A DNA stretch of 37,796 nt, from contig JALOKU010000038.1 of NCBI GenBank assembly GCA_025456345.1, forward strand, positions 1 to 37,796, in the 5' to 3' direction. The notes beneath the pieces were generated by a model, which had not been told where the DNA came from, made no database searches, and was given only the letters and a program-made list of their open reading frames with translations. Below, piece after piece: positions 1 through 7,535 of this stretch. The number at the start of each line of letters is the position of its first letter. Position 1 is the first letter of the stretch. The stretch comes from Vicinamibacterales bacterium (GTDB lineage: Bacteria > Acidobacteriota > Vicinamibacteria > Vicinamibacterales > JAKQTR01). Both the position numbers and the translations under genes were made by a program.

Positions 1-1
1 G

Positions 2-289
2 TTCGTGCTGGACCGCTCACAGCGCGCCGACCGGATGCACGACCCGTGGCGCGACTTCAACGTGTTCCGGCCCGACATGCACTACTTCTGGTTCATGACC
101 CGGCCGGGCGTGCGCCTGTACAACGGCTTCACCGGCGGCCGCTTCGCCGGCTACGACGAGTGCCGGCTCATCGCCACGGTCAAGCCGAGGTTCGTGTCCG
201 ATCGCGCGGGCCACCTGGAGCGATGCGGGCTGGCCGGACGCTATCGGCCAACCCCGTTCCGCCACCTGCTGGAACGCGTCCCCGAGTGA
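2..289 (+). CDS. 3' end of an unrecognised protein (5' end outside the window)
   Basis: An open frame runs from the window edge to a TGA at 287-289 and encodes about 95 residues. It reads through the first bases without a convincing start or ribosome binding site, so I treat it as the C-terminal part of a longer protein. It is rich in aromatic residues (DMHYFWFMTRPGVRLYNGF) and basic near the end, with no signal peptide or membrane segment in the visible part. I do not recognise the family. The next gene, on the other strand, converges on it and ends 13 bp away. That it is coding rests on length, amino-acid composition and absence of a better frame. Confidence 0.5.
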   Translation, partial: FVLDRSQRADRMHDPWRDFNVFRPDMHYFWFMTRPGVRLYNGFTGGRFAGYDECRLIATVKPRFVSDRAGHLERCGLAGRYRPTPFRHLLERVPE

Positions 290-302
290 GCGGGGCCTCC
301 GC

Positions 303-812
303 CTACTTCGCCGCCGGCGCGGGCTCGGCCGGGACGACGGGCGGGAGGTCGCTGCTCATGATCTGGTACTCGAACTTCCACTGGGGGCCGAGCTTCCGCA
401 GGATCCAGATCACCTTGCCGCGGTCGCGGTGTTCGGTGCCGCCCTCGGGCTTGAGGTTGAGGGTGAACGTGCCGGCATAGTAAGCCAGCGGCCCGTGCCC
501 CTGCACCGACTGCATCGCAACGGCCAGGTCGGTGGCGCCTTCGGTGGTGACGCGCTCCTTGTAGAAGCCCTTGATGGCGTCGACACCGTTCAACGTGCTC
601 CGGTTGGCGGGCATCAGGGAGGCGTTGCCCGCGAAGTAGGTGCCGATCTTCTCCACGTCCTTGGCGTTGTACGCCGCGGCGAACTCCTGGACCATCTTCG
701 AAATCTGCTCGGCGTCCGCCCTGCCGAACTGCTCAACCGTGGCCGAACCGCCGCACGCGGTCAGTCCAACCGCGACGGTGACCGCAAACAGGAACGCCAG
801 ACTCCTACGCAT
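303..812 (-). CDS. NTF2-like (DUF4440/SnoaL-type) lipoprotein
   Basis: A 169-residue protein with a signal peptide ending in a lipobox (LTAC-G, residues 17-21), so it is probably lipidated and held at a membrane. The rest fits the small cone-shaped NTF2-like fold: a first helix ending EFAAAYNAKDVEKIGTYFA, then LMPANRSTLNGVDAIKGFY and a final sheet with KVIWILRKLGPQWKFEYQI. These patterns are typical of DUF4440 and ketosteroid-isomerase-like proteins, which bind small ligands or act as isomerases, but no catalytic residue can be assigned here. The C-terminus is Pro/Ala-rich. It is read away from the PHP-like gene at 879-1814 on the same strand, with 66 bp between them. The function of the individual protein is unknown. 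Confidence 0.85.
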   Translation of the reverse strand: MRRSLAFLFAVTVAVGLTACGGSATVEQFGRADAEQISKMVQEFAAAYNAKDVEKIGTYFAGNASLMPANRSTLNGVDAIKGFYKERVTTEGATDLAVAMQSVQGHGPLAYYAGTFTLNLKPEGGTEHRDRGKVIWILRKLGPQWKFEYQIMSSDLPPVVPAEPAPAAK

Positions 813-878
813 GATGCATGACCTCCAACATGGGCATTGTAGGCCCTGACCCCGGGCCTGTCGACAGGGGCGTTCGTG

Positions 879-1814
879 CTACTTGAGCAACGGCTTCCTC
901 TGGACGGCTTTCCGGCCATCCGGGGGCGGCATCCAGAAGTGCCCGGGCTGAAGGCCGCATTCCCGGATCATCTCGATGCAGTACTCGTTGCGGCCGAGGT
1001 CGGCCGCGCCGGTATTGTTGGTGCCGCACGCGAACTTCACGCCCGCCTGCTTCGCCAGCCTGATGAACGCCGCGCTCGGGATCCGGTACCGGTTGTTGAT
1101 TTCCATCGCGATGCCGTTGGCGGCCAACCCGTCGACGATGGCCTTCATGCGCGCCGGTGTCCAGAGGCGGTCGTAGTCCGCCTGAAGCACGGCGGGGATG
1201 AACGTCGGGTTCACATAGATGTCGATCGGTTCGTTCGCGAAGATGCCCGTGGCCCGCGCAACCAGCGTGTCCATGAACGCCTGGGGCTCCGTGATGGTCC
1301 CGACCTCGTCGGCCATCCACAGCCGCATCCGCTTTCCGCCATCGTCGGTCCACGTCATCGCGTCGGTGAACACGTAGTCGAACTTCTCGAGTGTCTGCTT
1401 CGAGAACAGCCGCACCCACTCGCGGCCCTCCGCCTGGAACGCCACGAAGGCCGGCTTGCCGCGCATCCCGGCCAGGAACGCCTCCAGGCCCGCGTCGGTG
1501 CTGATCGGGAAACTCAGGCCGCCGTTGACGACGATACCGTAGTAGATGCCGTCGGCACTCGATCGGCGCAGCGCCTCGTCGAGCGTGAGATCGGCCTTGA
1601 TGTGGACGTGAAAGTCCGCCTTCGCCATGAGCGGTTCGGTGAACGGCTTCGGCGGGACCTGGTCCGCCTTCGCCATGAGCGGTTCGGTGAACGGCTTCGG
1701 CGGGACCTCGTCCGCCTTCGCCATGAGCGGTTCGGTGAACGGCTTCGGCGGGACCTGGGCCAGCGCAGGCGACGCCACGAGGGCCAGGCAGACAAACGCG
1801 CGGAGCAATGGCAT
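879..1814 (-). CDS. Secreted PHP/amidohydrolase-like metal-dependent protein with three N-terminal repeats
   Basis: A 311-residue protein. The start follows a strong ribosome binding site (AAGGAGG, 5 bases before ATG). A signal peptide ends at ...SPALA (about residue 19). Next come three near-identical 16-residue units (VPPKPFTEPLMAKAD plus E or Q). The catalytic-type domain begins directly after the last unit with DFHVHIK, an HxH motif as in PHP and amidohydrolase metal sites. Further conserved-looking stretches are FDYVFTDAMTW, EPIDIYVNPTF, AMEINNRYRIPS and FACGTNN, which suit a TIM-barrel-like hydrolase. The substrate is unknown. A single copy of the repeat is likely the ancestral state, so the triplication looks recent. 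The 3' end lies close to a lipoprotein gene on the same strand. Confidence 0.8.
   Translation of the reverse strand: MPLLRAFVCLALVASPALAQVPPKPFTEPLMAKADEVPPKPFTEPLMAKADQVPPKPFTEPLMAKADFHVHIKADLTLDEALRRSSADGIYYGIVVNGGLSFPISTDAGLEAFLAGMRGKPAFVAFQAEGREWVRLFSKQTLEKFDYVFTDAMTWTDDGGKRMRLWMADEVGTITEPQAFMDTLVARATGIFANEPIDIYVNPTFIPAVLQADYDRLWTPARMKAIVDGLAANGIAMEINNRYRIPSAAFIRLAKQAGVKFACGTNNTGAADLGRNEYCIEMIRECGLQPGHFWMPPPDGRKAVQRKPLLK
1614..1764 (-). repeat. Three tandem 48-bp repeats inside the PHP-like gene
   Basis: Units lie at 1621-1668, 1669-1716 and 1717-1764. The first two differ at one base, which changes the encoded Q to E. The third differs only in its last bases, where it meets the signal-peptide coding part. 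The flank at 1614-1620 repeats the unit's end, as expected for slippage or unequal crossing-over. Because 48 is divisible by three the reading frame is kept, and each unit adds 16 residues between the signal peptide and the HxH motif. Confidence 0.95.
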
Positions 1815-1952
1815 GCGGCCTCCTTCGGCCGCTCATGTTAGCGCAGATGGGCGGAACGCCCGTGGCTTGATGGTAGGATGCGAGACGGGCGCTCGTCCGT
1901 CATCACGCGAACGGGCTGGCTTGGGCCGGCAGAAGGAGCCACGGGCAAGGCG

Positions 1953-3674
1953 ATGCCCATGACACGATCCTCTATGTACCGCCGGCTCGCGGCCTATGCA
2001 CGTCCGTACTGGCCGCAGATCCTGATCGTGCTGATCCTGCAGCTCCTGGCCACGCCGCTCGCGCTGCTGGGGCCAGTGCCGCTCAAGATTGCCGTGGACA
2101 CGGTGATCGGGTCGCGGCCGCTCCCCGGCTGGCTGCAGGCGGCGCTCCCCGCCAGCCTCACCGGATCGGCCACGATGCTCCTCGGGCTGGCCGCGGCCCT
2201 GCTCGTCCTGACGGCGGTCCTCGGCTCCCTGCTCGACATGGCCACGGGTCTCTTGCAGACGTATACCGGTGAGAAGCTGGCGCAGGATTTCCGGTCGCGC
2301 CTGTTCAGGCACGTCCAGCGGCTCTCACTCTCCTACCACGATATGACCGGCACGTCGGACTCGACGTACCGCATCCAGTACGACGCCCCGGCCATCCAGC
2401 GCATCGTCGTGGACGGCCTCATTCCCCTCTTCGGATCGGCGGTGACGCTGGTGGCGATGATCGTCGTCACGGCGCGCATCGATCTGCGGCTCGCCGTTGT
2501 CGCCCTGGCGGTGAGCCCCATCCTGTTCCTGCTGTCGCGGTCGTTCGGGCCCCGGCTGCGCAAGAACTGGAAGGAGATCAAGCAGCTCGACAGCTCGGCC
2601 ATGGGCGTCGTGCAGGAGGTGCTCTCCGCCGTCCGCGTGGTCAAGGCCTTCGGGCGCGAGGACCGCGAGCACGAACGGTTCCTCCACCAGTCCAACCGGC
2701 GCGTCCGACGCGAACTCGAGGTGTCGGCGGTCCAGGGGAGCTTCGACCTGCTCGTCGCACTCGTGATGGCGGGCGGCAGCGCCGCGGCGCTGCTCATCGG
2801 CGTGCAGCAGGTGCGCGCCGGCCAGCTCAGCCTGGGCAGCCTGCTGCTCGTGATGGCCTACCTGCAGCAGATCTACAAGCCTCTGCGGATGCTCAGCAAG
2901 AAGACCGTCGCCCTCGAGTCGTCGATGGCGAGCGCCGAGCGCGCCTTCGCGCTGCTCGACAAGGTGCCGGATGTCGCCGAGAAGAAGGATGCGCACCGCG
3001 TCGGCCGGTCCACGGGCAGCCTGCTGTTTCTCGATGTCTCGTTCGCCTACGACGCCGACCACACGGTGCTCCACCGCGTGTCGTTCGCGGCCCCGCCGGG
3101 CACGCGCGTCGGGATCCGCGGCACGACGGGCGCCGGCAAGTCGTCGCTGATGGGCCTGCTGATGCGCTTCTACGACCCGACCGACGGCCAGATCCTGCTC
3201 GACGGGGTCGACCTGCGCGACTACAACCTCGGCGACCTGCGGCGGCAGTTCGGCATCGTGCTGCAGGAGCCCGTGCTGTTCTCGTCCACCATCGGCGAGA
3301 ACATCGCGTACGGCCGTCCCGAGGCCACGCGCGAGCAGATCGCCGAGGCGGCGCGCCTGGCCAACGCCCACGAGTTCATCTCGGCCCTGCCCGAAGGCTA
3401 CGACACAACGGTCGGCGAGCGCGGCATGCGCCTGTCGGGCGGCGAGCGCCAGCGCATTTCCCTCGCCCGCGCCTTTCTCCTGGACGCGCCGATCCTCATT
3501 CTCGACGAGCCGACAAGCTCGGTGGACGTGAAGACCGAAGCCGTCATCATCGAGGCGATGAACCGCCTGATGGAAGGCCGCACCACGTTCCTCATCTCGC
3601 ACCGCCTCGATGCCCTCACCGGCTGCGACATGCAGATCGAACTCGAGAAGGGCTGGACGGTGTTCGACGTCTGA
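1953..3674 (+). CDS. ABC exporter half-transporter (fused membrane and ATPase domains)
   Basis: A 573-residue protein with the exporter order: a six-helix transmembrane domain (about residues 15-320) followed by a nucleotide-binding domain. In the latter I see Walker A GTTGAGKSS (about residue 390), a Q-loop in FGIVLQEPVLFSS, the signature LSGGERQRISLARA (about 493), Walker B LILDEPTSSVD (about 514) and the switch histidine in TFLISHRL. It would act as a homodimer, exporting a lipid, peptide or drug-like substrate by ATP hydrolysis. The substrate cannot be read from sequence. The frame is open 25 codons further upstream, to 1878. I prefer ATG 1953 or 1959 because AAGGAG lies at 1933-1938 and MTRSSMYRRLAAYARPYW is a typical N-terminus. 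It stands alone, facing away from the PHP-like gene. Confidence 0.92.
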   Translation: MPMTRSSMYRRLAAYARPYWPQILIVLILQLLATPLALLGPVPLKIAVDTVIGSRPLPGWLQAALPASLTGSATMLLGLAAALLVLTAVLGSLLDMATGLLQTYTGEKLAQDFRSRLFRHVQRLSLSYHDMTGTSDSTYRIQYDAPAIQRIVVDGLIPLFGSAVTLVAMIVVTARIDLRLAVVALAVSPILFLLSRSFGPRLRKNWKEIKQLDSSAMGVVQEVLSAVRVVKAFGREDREHERFLHQSNRRVRRELEVSAVQGSFDLLVALVMAGGSAAALLIGVQQVRAGQLSLGSLLLVMAYLQQIYKPLRMLSKKTVALESSMASAERAFALLDKVPDVAEKKDAHRVGRSTGSLLFLDVSFAYDADHTVLHRVSFAAPPGTRVGIRGTTGAGKSSLMGLLMRFYDPTDGQILLDGVDLRDYNLGDLRRQFGIVLQEPVLFSSTIGENIAYGRPEATREQIAEAARLANAHEFISALPEGYDTTVGERGMRLSGGERQRISLARAFLLDAPILILDEPTSSVDVKTEAVIIEAMNRLMEGRTTFLISHRLDALTGCDMQIELEKGWTVFDV

Positions 3675-3741
3675 CCCGCGGGCCCGGCGGCGGGTTCGCC
3701 CCTCCTTCCCGCGCGCGGTGTCTAATCTGGCAGGCGACCAC

Positions 3742-3753
3742 CTCTGGCCAGAG
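3742..3753. promoter_or_regulatory. Palindrome upstream of the tonB-like gene
   Basis: CTCTGGCCAGAG is a perfect 12-bp palindrome 45 bp before the ATG of the TonB-like gene, in a 124-bp gap. It could be an operator half-site pair, but short GC-rich palindromes also occur by chance and no -35/-10 pair is obvious beside it. Confidence 0.25.
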
Positions 3754-3798
3754 CCGGCTGCCTTGTGATCGGCACCATCAACCGCACAAGGAGGGCGT

Positions 3799-4524
3799 AT
3801 GCCGCGCGATCTGTTCGGAGACGTCGTTCACCACGAGGTGCGCATCGGGGGGCGCGCGTGGTACAGCCTGCCGCTGACGATCCTCGTCCACGCCATCGTC
3901 ATCGCGGTGGCGGTCATCGTCCCGCTGCTCGCCGTCGATGAACTGCCCGGCCTGCCGCGCGCCGCCGCCGAGTTCATGGCGATCGCGCCGCCCGGGCCGC
4001 CACCGGCTCCGCCGCGCGCGCCGCGCGCGCCGCGCCGTGAGGCTGCCGATGTGCCGGCAGTCAACCCGCACGCCGCGCCGCTAGTGGCGCCGGCCGGCAT
4101 CGCCCCGGACAACGGGCTCGTGCCGGAGCCCGAATCCTCCGCCGACGCCGGCGTTGCTGGCGGCCTTCCCGGCAGCATCGACGGGGCGGGGCTGGGCGTT
4201 CAGCCGGAGGCGCCGCCACCGCCGCCCCAGCCTGTGGCGCCTCTGCGCATCACGTCGGATCTCCGGCGGCCCGCCAGGATCAAGGATGCGATGCCCGTCT
4301 ACCCGGACATCGCGATGCGCGCGCGCGTCGCCGGGGTGGTCGTCCTCGAGGCGACGATCGACGCCCAGGGGAAGGTGGTGAACCTCCGCGTCCTGCGGTC
4401 GGTCCCGCTGCTCGATCAGGCGGCCATCGATGCGGTCCGCCAGTGGGAGTTCACGCCGACGCGCCTGAATGGGGTGGCCGTTCCCGTCGTCATGACGGTC
4501 ACGGTGAACTTCGCGCTGCGCTGA
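3799..4524 (+). CDS. TonB-family energy transducer
   Basis: A 241-residue protein with a clear ribosome binding site (AAGGAGG, 3789-3795). Order of parts: a short cytoplasmic N-terminus, one membrane helix (about residues 21-45, WYSLPLTILVHAIVIAVAVIV), a long Pro/Ala-rich periplasmic linker (about 55-165), and a C-terminal TonB domain with YPDIAMRARVAGVVVLEATI, a GKVVNLRVLRS strand and the closing AIDAVRQWEFTPTRLNG. Such proteins pass proton-motive energy from an ExbB/ExbD complex to outer-membrane receptors, or serve in energy-independent roles. Neither ExbB/D nor a receptor is encoded nearby, so its partner is unknown. Proteins of this kind occur in many copies in Acidobacteriota. Confidence 0.9.
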   Translation: MPRDLFGDVVHHEVRIGGRAWYSLPLTILVHAIVIAVAVIVPLLAVDELPGLPRAAAEFMAIAPPGPPPAPPRAPRAPRREAADVPAVNPHAAPLVAPAGIAPDNGLVPEPESSADAGVAGGLPGSIDGAGLGVQPEAPPPPPQPVAPLRITSDLRRPARIKDAMPVYPDIAMRARVAGVVVLEATIDAQGKVVNLRVLRSVPLLDQAAIDAVRQWEFTPTRLNGVAVPVVMTVTVNFALR

Positions 4525-4537
4525 GCCTCGAGAGCGC

Positions 4538-5209
4538 TCAGCGGCGCGGCGCTTCGGGCTCGCCGATGAGCAACCGGTTCTTCGGCGTGATGCCGGCAGG
4601 AATCGCCTGCGTCCAGATGCGGTAGCCGTGCTGGCTGAGGCGCACCGCGCGCATGATGTCGATGGCCGCGGCGCGGTCGACCCAGCCCGCGAGGCCGCCC
4701 GCGTCGCCGGCACGCATGTGATGACAGCACGGCAGCACCGCCACCCGGGCGCGCGCCGCAGTGGCCCGGTCGAGGATCACGTCCGTCAGGTTGCCGCACG
4801 CATGGCTCGACACGACGAGGTCGGCGGCGCCGATCGCAACCGCATCGAGCCCTGTCTCGACCAACTCGACGCGGCCCTCGAGCCTTGGCCACGCCTCGAC
4901 GAGCGCCTCGTGCAGCTTCGCCGCCGAGGGCGGCAGGGCCTTGTCGACCACGAGCGCGCGTGGAGACGTGTCGTCGAGGATCAGCAGCGCCTGCGCAAGC
5001 AGGCCGTGCCCGCCGCCCAGATCGACGATGCGCCCGCCGCGGAAGAGGCGGCGCACGCGCCGCGCCACCTCCCAGGCTTCGTAGAGTTCCTTGCGGGGCA
5101 GGCAGCCTGCGTGGCAGACGGCACGCGCGAGCCGGTCGAAGAGGGTGCCGCCGGGGAACCGGTCGAGATCGCGGTCGGTCAGGCGGCCGCGGGATGCTGG
5201 TGAGAACAC
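4538..5209 (-). CDS. SAM-dependent methyltransferase (Methyltransf_32-like)
   Basis: A 223-residue protein with a Rossmann-type methyltransferase core. The SAM-binding glycine motif is VDLGGGHGLLA (about residues 62-72), an acidic residue ends the second strand (LVVDKALP), and ADLVVSSHACGNLTDVI forms the later core. The cysteine/histidine cluster VLPCCHHM is reminiscent of the METTL25/Methyltransf_32 type. The likely start is GTG (5207-5209), since no ATG gives a better N-terminus. No signal peptide is visible, so it is cytoplasmic. The methyl acceptor is unknown. It converges on the TonB-like gene with 13 bp between stop codons, and its start faces the DUF4097 gene. Confidence 0.8.
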   Translation of the reverse strand: MFSPASRGRLTDRDLDRFPGGTLFDRLARAVCHAGCLPRKELYEAWEVARRVRRLFRGGRIVDLGGGHGLLAQALLILDDTSPRALVVDKALPPSAAKLHEALVEAWPRLEGRVELVETGLDAVAIGAADLVVSSHACGNLTDVILDRATAARARVAVLPCCHHMRAGDAGGLAGWVDRAAAIDIMRAVRLSQHGYRIWTQAIPAGITPKNRLLIGEPEAPRR

Positions 5210-5294
5210 GCGGCCCGATCATACCCTCCGGAGCCGGCAGGCAACACATCGGCCCTGTTTCTCGTCCAAGCTCTCAGGGAGGTCGTGTGTTGTC

Positions 5295-6299
5295 ATGATG
5301 TCCATTCATTCGCGTTGCCGCCTGTCGCTGCTGGCCGCCTCGCTCGCGGTCGCGCTGTCTCTCGTGTGCATTCTGCCCGCCGGTGCCCAGGGCACGGAAG
5401 GCGCATTTGACCGGACGCTCAAGGTGACCGGCGCGGTCGACCTGGAGGTCCAGGCCGGATCGGGATCGATCAAGGTCGAGGCCGGCGCCGCCGACAGCGT
5501 GCGCGTCGCCGCGCGCATCAAGGCCGACATGTCGTGGATCGCCGGCAGCGACGTCGAGAAGCGCATCCGCCAGATCGAACAGAACCCGCCCATCGAGCAG
5601 CAGGGCAACGTCATCAGGATCGGCCGGTTCCCCGACAGCGACCTCGCCCGCAACATCTCGATCAGCTACGAGGTGACGGTTCCCCCGGCCACGAAACTCG
5701 CGGCCCGCACGGGTTCGGGCAGCATCGTTGTCGGCGCGATTGCGGGCCCGGCGGACGTAAAGAGCGGATCGGGCAGCGTGATGGTTGGCCGGGTGGGCGG
5801 CGCTGTGGCGGCTTCGACCGGGTCGGGCAGCATCAAGGTGGATGGCGCGGGCAGCCTCGAGGCCAGCACCGGGAGCGGCTCGATCACGGCCATGGCGGTG
5901 GCCGGTCCCACGAAAGCCAGCAGCGGCTCGGGCAGCATCACCGTGACCCAGGCCGGAAAGGGCGATGTGACCGTGTCGGCGTCGTCGGGCGGGATCACGC
6001 TGAGGGGCGTCGACGGGGCCGCGCGCGTGAACAGTTCGAGCGGCGGCATCAGCATCGAGGGCCGGCCTGCCGGGCCCTGGTCGATCAACGCCTCCTCGGG
6101 CGGCATCACGCTGACCGTGCCGCCGGATGCCGCGTTCGACCTCGACGCGCGGTCCAACTCCGGCAACATCGATTCGGTCCACCCGGTGACGATGGAGGTG
6201 ACCGGGAAGATCGACAAGCGCCATGTGACAGGCAAGGTCCGCGGCGGCGGGCCGCTCGTGCAGGCGCACTGCTCATCCGGCAACATCCGCATCAAGTAG
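5295..6299 (+). CDS. Secreted DUF4097-type beta-repeat protein
   Basis: A 334-residue protein with a signal peptide ending ...LPAGAQ (about residue 32). The mature part is a series of short beta repeats with SGSGSI or SSGGI motifs (for example TGSGSIVVGAI, SGSGSVMVGRV, SSGGITLRGV). This matches the DUF4097 family, thought to form a right-handed beta-solenoid or stacked-sheet structure. In Acidobacteriota such proteins are often secreted and encoded near regulators, but their role is not known. ATG 5295 (or the adjacent 5298) is chosen because GGAGG lies at 5278-5282 and the signal peptide starts here; the frame is open further upstream without a better start. It ends 13 bp before the small gene at 6313. 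Confidence 0.87.
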   Translation: MMSIHSRCRLSLLAASLAVALSLVCILPAGAQGTEGAFDRTLKVTGAVDLEVQAGSGSIKVEAGAADSVRVAARIKADMSWIAGSDVEKRIRQIEQNPPIEQQGNVIRIGRFPDSDLARNISISYEVTVPPATKLAARTGSGSIVVGAIAGPADVKSGSGSVMVGRVGGAVAASTGSGSIKVDGAGSLEASTGSGSITAMAVAGPTKASSGSGSITVTQAGKGDVTVSASSGGITLRGVDGAARVNSSSGGISIEGRPAGPWSINASSGGITLTVPPDAAFDLDARSNSGNIDSVHPVTMEVTGKIDKRHVTGKVRGGGPLVQAHCSSGNIRIK

Positions 6300-6312
6300 C
6301 AGCATCAGCCGG

Positions 6313-6627
6313 ATGAAGAGCCGGCTGTTGCTTCCGCTTGCCTGCGTCGCGAGTCTCTTCGTCGGCTCCGCGTCGGCCCAACCGTCGTTGGATCCCAGGA
6401 CGCTGACGGCGGACCTGCCCTTCGCCATGGCCCCGGTGGCGCTGCCGCAGATCCCGGAGCGGACCTGCCGCATCACCGACCACGGCGCCCGCGGCGACGG
6501 AGCGACTCTCGACACGGAGGCCATCGATGCGGAGGCCATCAGGCTGAACGGCGTGGACCTCGGCACGGCGAAGACGCCGGTTGAGACAGGCGCGGAAGTC
6601 GCGGCGGGCGCCGTCGTTCGAAGGTAG
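6313..6627 (+). pseudogene. Remnant of a secreted GH28 (polygalacturonase-like) gene with internal deletion
   Basis: The frame encodes only 104 residues: a good signal peptide (MKSRLLLPLACVASLFVGSASA), a short mature start, then ITDHGARGDGATLDTEAI. This is the first strand of the pectate-lyase-3/GH28 beta-helix, normally DFGA-GDG--D-T-AI. Intact enzymes continue for 350 or more residues with catalytic aspartates in NTDG and DD motifs. Here the text jumps to RLNGVDLGTAKTPVETG, which could be the end of the same family, and stops. The junction holds a direct repeat (GGAGGCCATC at 6516-6525 and 6531-6540). I infer an in-frame internal deletion that removed the catalytic helix. A small secreted protein of unknown function is the alternative. 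Confidence 0.55.
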
Positions 6628-6659
6628 CGCCACAGGATGGAATCCCGAATGGCGCATTA

Positions 6660-6692
6660 CATGGTAGTATTTGCACCATGACAACTACCATG
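6660..6692. promoter_or_regulatory. Inverted repeat around the vapB start, likely autoregulatory operator
   Basis: CATGGTAGT (6660-6668) and ACTACCATG (6684-6692) are perfect 9-bp inverted arms separated by 15 bp. The start codon of the antitoxin gene (6678) lies between the arms, and a TAGTAT at 6665-6670 could be the -10 of a promoter giving a leaderless message. Antitoxins of the VapB/AbrB kind usually bind such repeats to repress their own operon, so the role is inferred from this setting. Confidence 0.65.
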
Positions 6693-6938
6693 GATTCGGC
6701 CGGCCGGCTCGTCATCCCCAGGCCCGTCCGCCGCGAGGCCGCGCTGGAGCCAGGCGTGCCGTTGGACGTGCGCTGGCGGGACGGCGTGATCGAAATCGAA
6801 CCCAGGCCGCTGACGGTGACGCTCCGACGGCGCGGGCGACTGCTCGTGGCCACGCCGACGTCGAAGGTCCGTCCGTTGCGCGGCGACACCGTCGAGCGGA
6901 CCCGGCAGGACGTGTCCGCACGGCGAGGCGGGCGGTGA
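6678..6938 (+). CDS. vapB: AbrB/MazE-type antitoxin (VapB-like)
   Basis: An 86-residue protein whose first 45 residues form a swapped-hairpin AbrB/SpoVT DNA-binding domain (MDSAGRLVIPRPVRREAALEPGVPLDVRW). The basic C-terminus (about 50-86) would be the part that wraps and blocks the toxin. It overlaps the PIN-domain toxin gene by 4 bp (GTGA at 6935-6938), the usual arrangement for vapBC. No ribosome binding site precedes the ATG, so the mRNA may be leaderless. The gene symbol reflects the pairing and not a proven orthologue. Confidence 0.85.
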   Translation: MTTTMDSAGRLVIPRPVRREAALEPGVPLDVRWRDGVIEIEPRPLTVTLRRRGRLLVATPTSKVRPLRGDTVERTRQDVSARRGGR

Positions 6939-7384
6939 CGCCTGGCGTCTTCGCCCTCGACACCAGCTGCATGGTGGCTGCCGCCTGCTCCTGGCACGAG
7001 CGCCATGACGCGGTTGCCGACGAGATCGAGGTGCGGCTGGGCCGGGGGGAGCGCCTCGTCATCCCGGCCCACGCGATTCTCGAGACCTACGCCGTGCTGA
7101 CGCGCCTGCCGGCGCCGCATCGCCTTGCCGCGGCCGATGCCTGGGCGCTCGTGCGGGCGAACTTCGTCGAGCAGGGGACGCTCGTCACCCTGCCGGCTTC
7201 GGCCGTCACCGCCCTGGTCGAAGCGTTGGCCGGTCAAGGCATCGGTGGAGGCCGAACCTATGACGCCGTCATCGGCGCGAGTGCCGCACACGCCAAGGCG
7301 CACGCACTGTTGACGCTCAACCGCCGCCATTTCGAACGGCCCCCTCGGGGGGTCGTCATCGTCGATCCGGCGGCAGCACGCTGA
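6935..7384 (+). CDS. vapC: PIN-domain ribonuclease toxin (VapC-like)
   Basis: A 149-residue PIN-domain protein starting at a GTG that overlaps the antitoxin stop. The acidic metal-binding residues are visible in order: D9 (FALDTSCMV), E50 (HAILETYAVL) and D110 (GGRTYDAVIGASA), then LLTLNRRHF at the position where a final acidic residue or Asn is usual. VapC toxins are Mg-dependent RNases that cut tRNA or rRNA when freed from the antitoxin; the target here is unknown. The E50 segment, ETYAVLTRLP, is a very common VapC pattern. The frame is open upstream in the vapB region, but the PIN fold begins at the GTG. Confidence 0.88.
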   Translation: MTPGVFALDTSCMVAAACSWHERHDAVADEIEVRLGRGERLVIPAHAILETYAVLTRLPAPHRLAAADAWALVRANFVEQGTLVTLPASAVTALVEALAGQGIGGGRTYDAVIGASAAHAKAHALLTLNRRHFERPPRGVVIVDPAAAR

Positions 7385-7535
7385 CGCCGCCGGAGGGAAG
7401 GTCCGCGGCAGTCCTGTCGGGAACTTGTCCGCTACCTTGGACGCCGTGTTGATGATGCGCCCGGTCACGGCGGCCGACAAAGCCAGCCATCGCTGGCCAA
7501 CCCCGGAGACGGGGACCATCGCGGGAGAGACTCCA

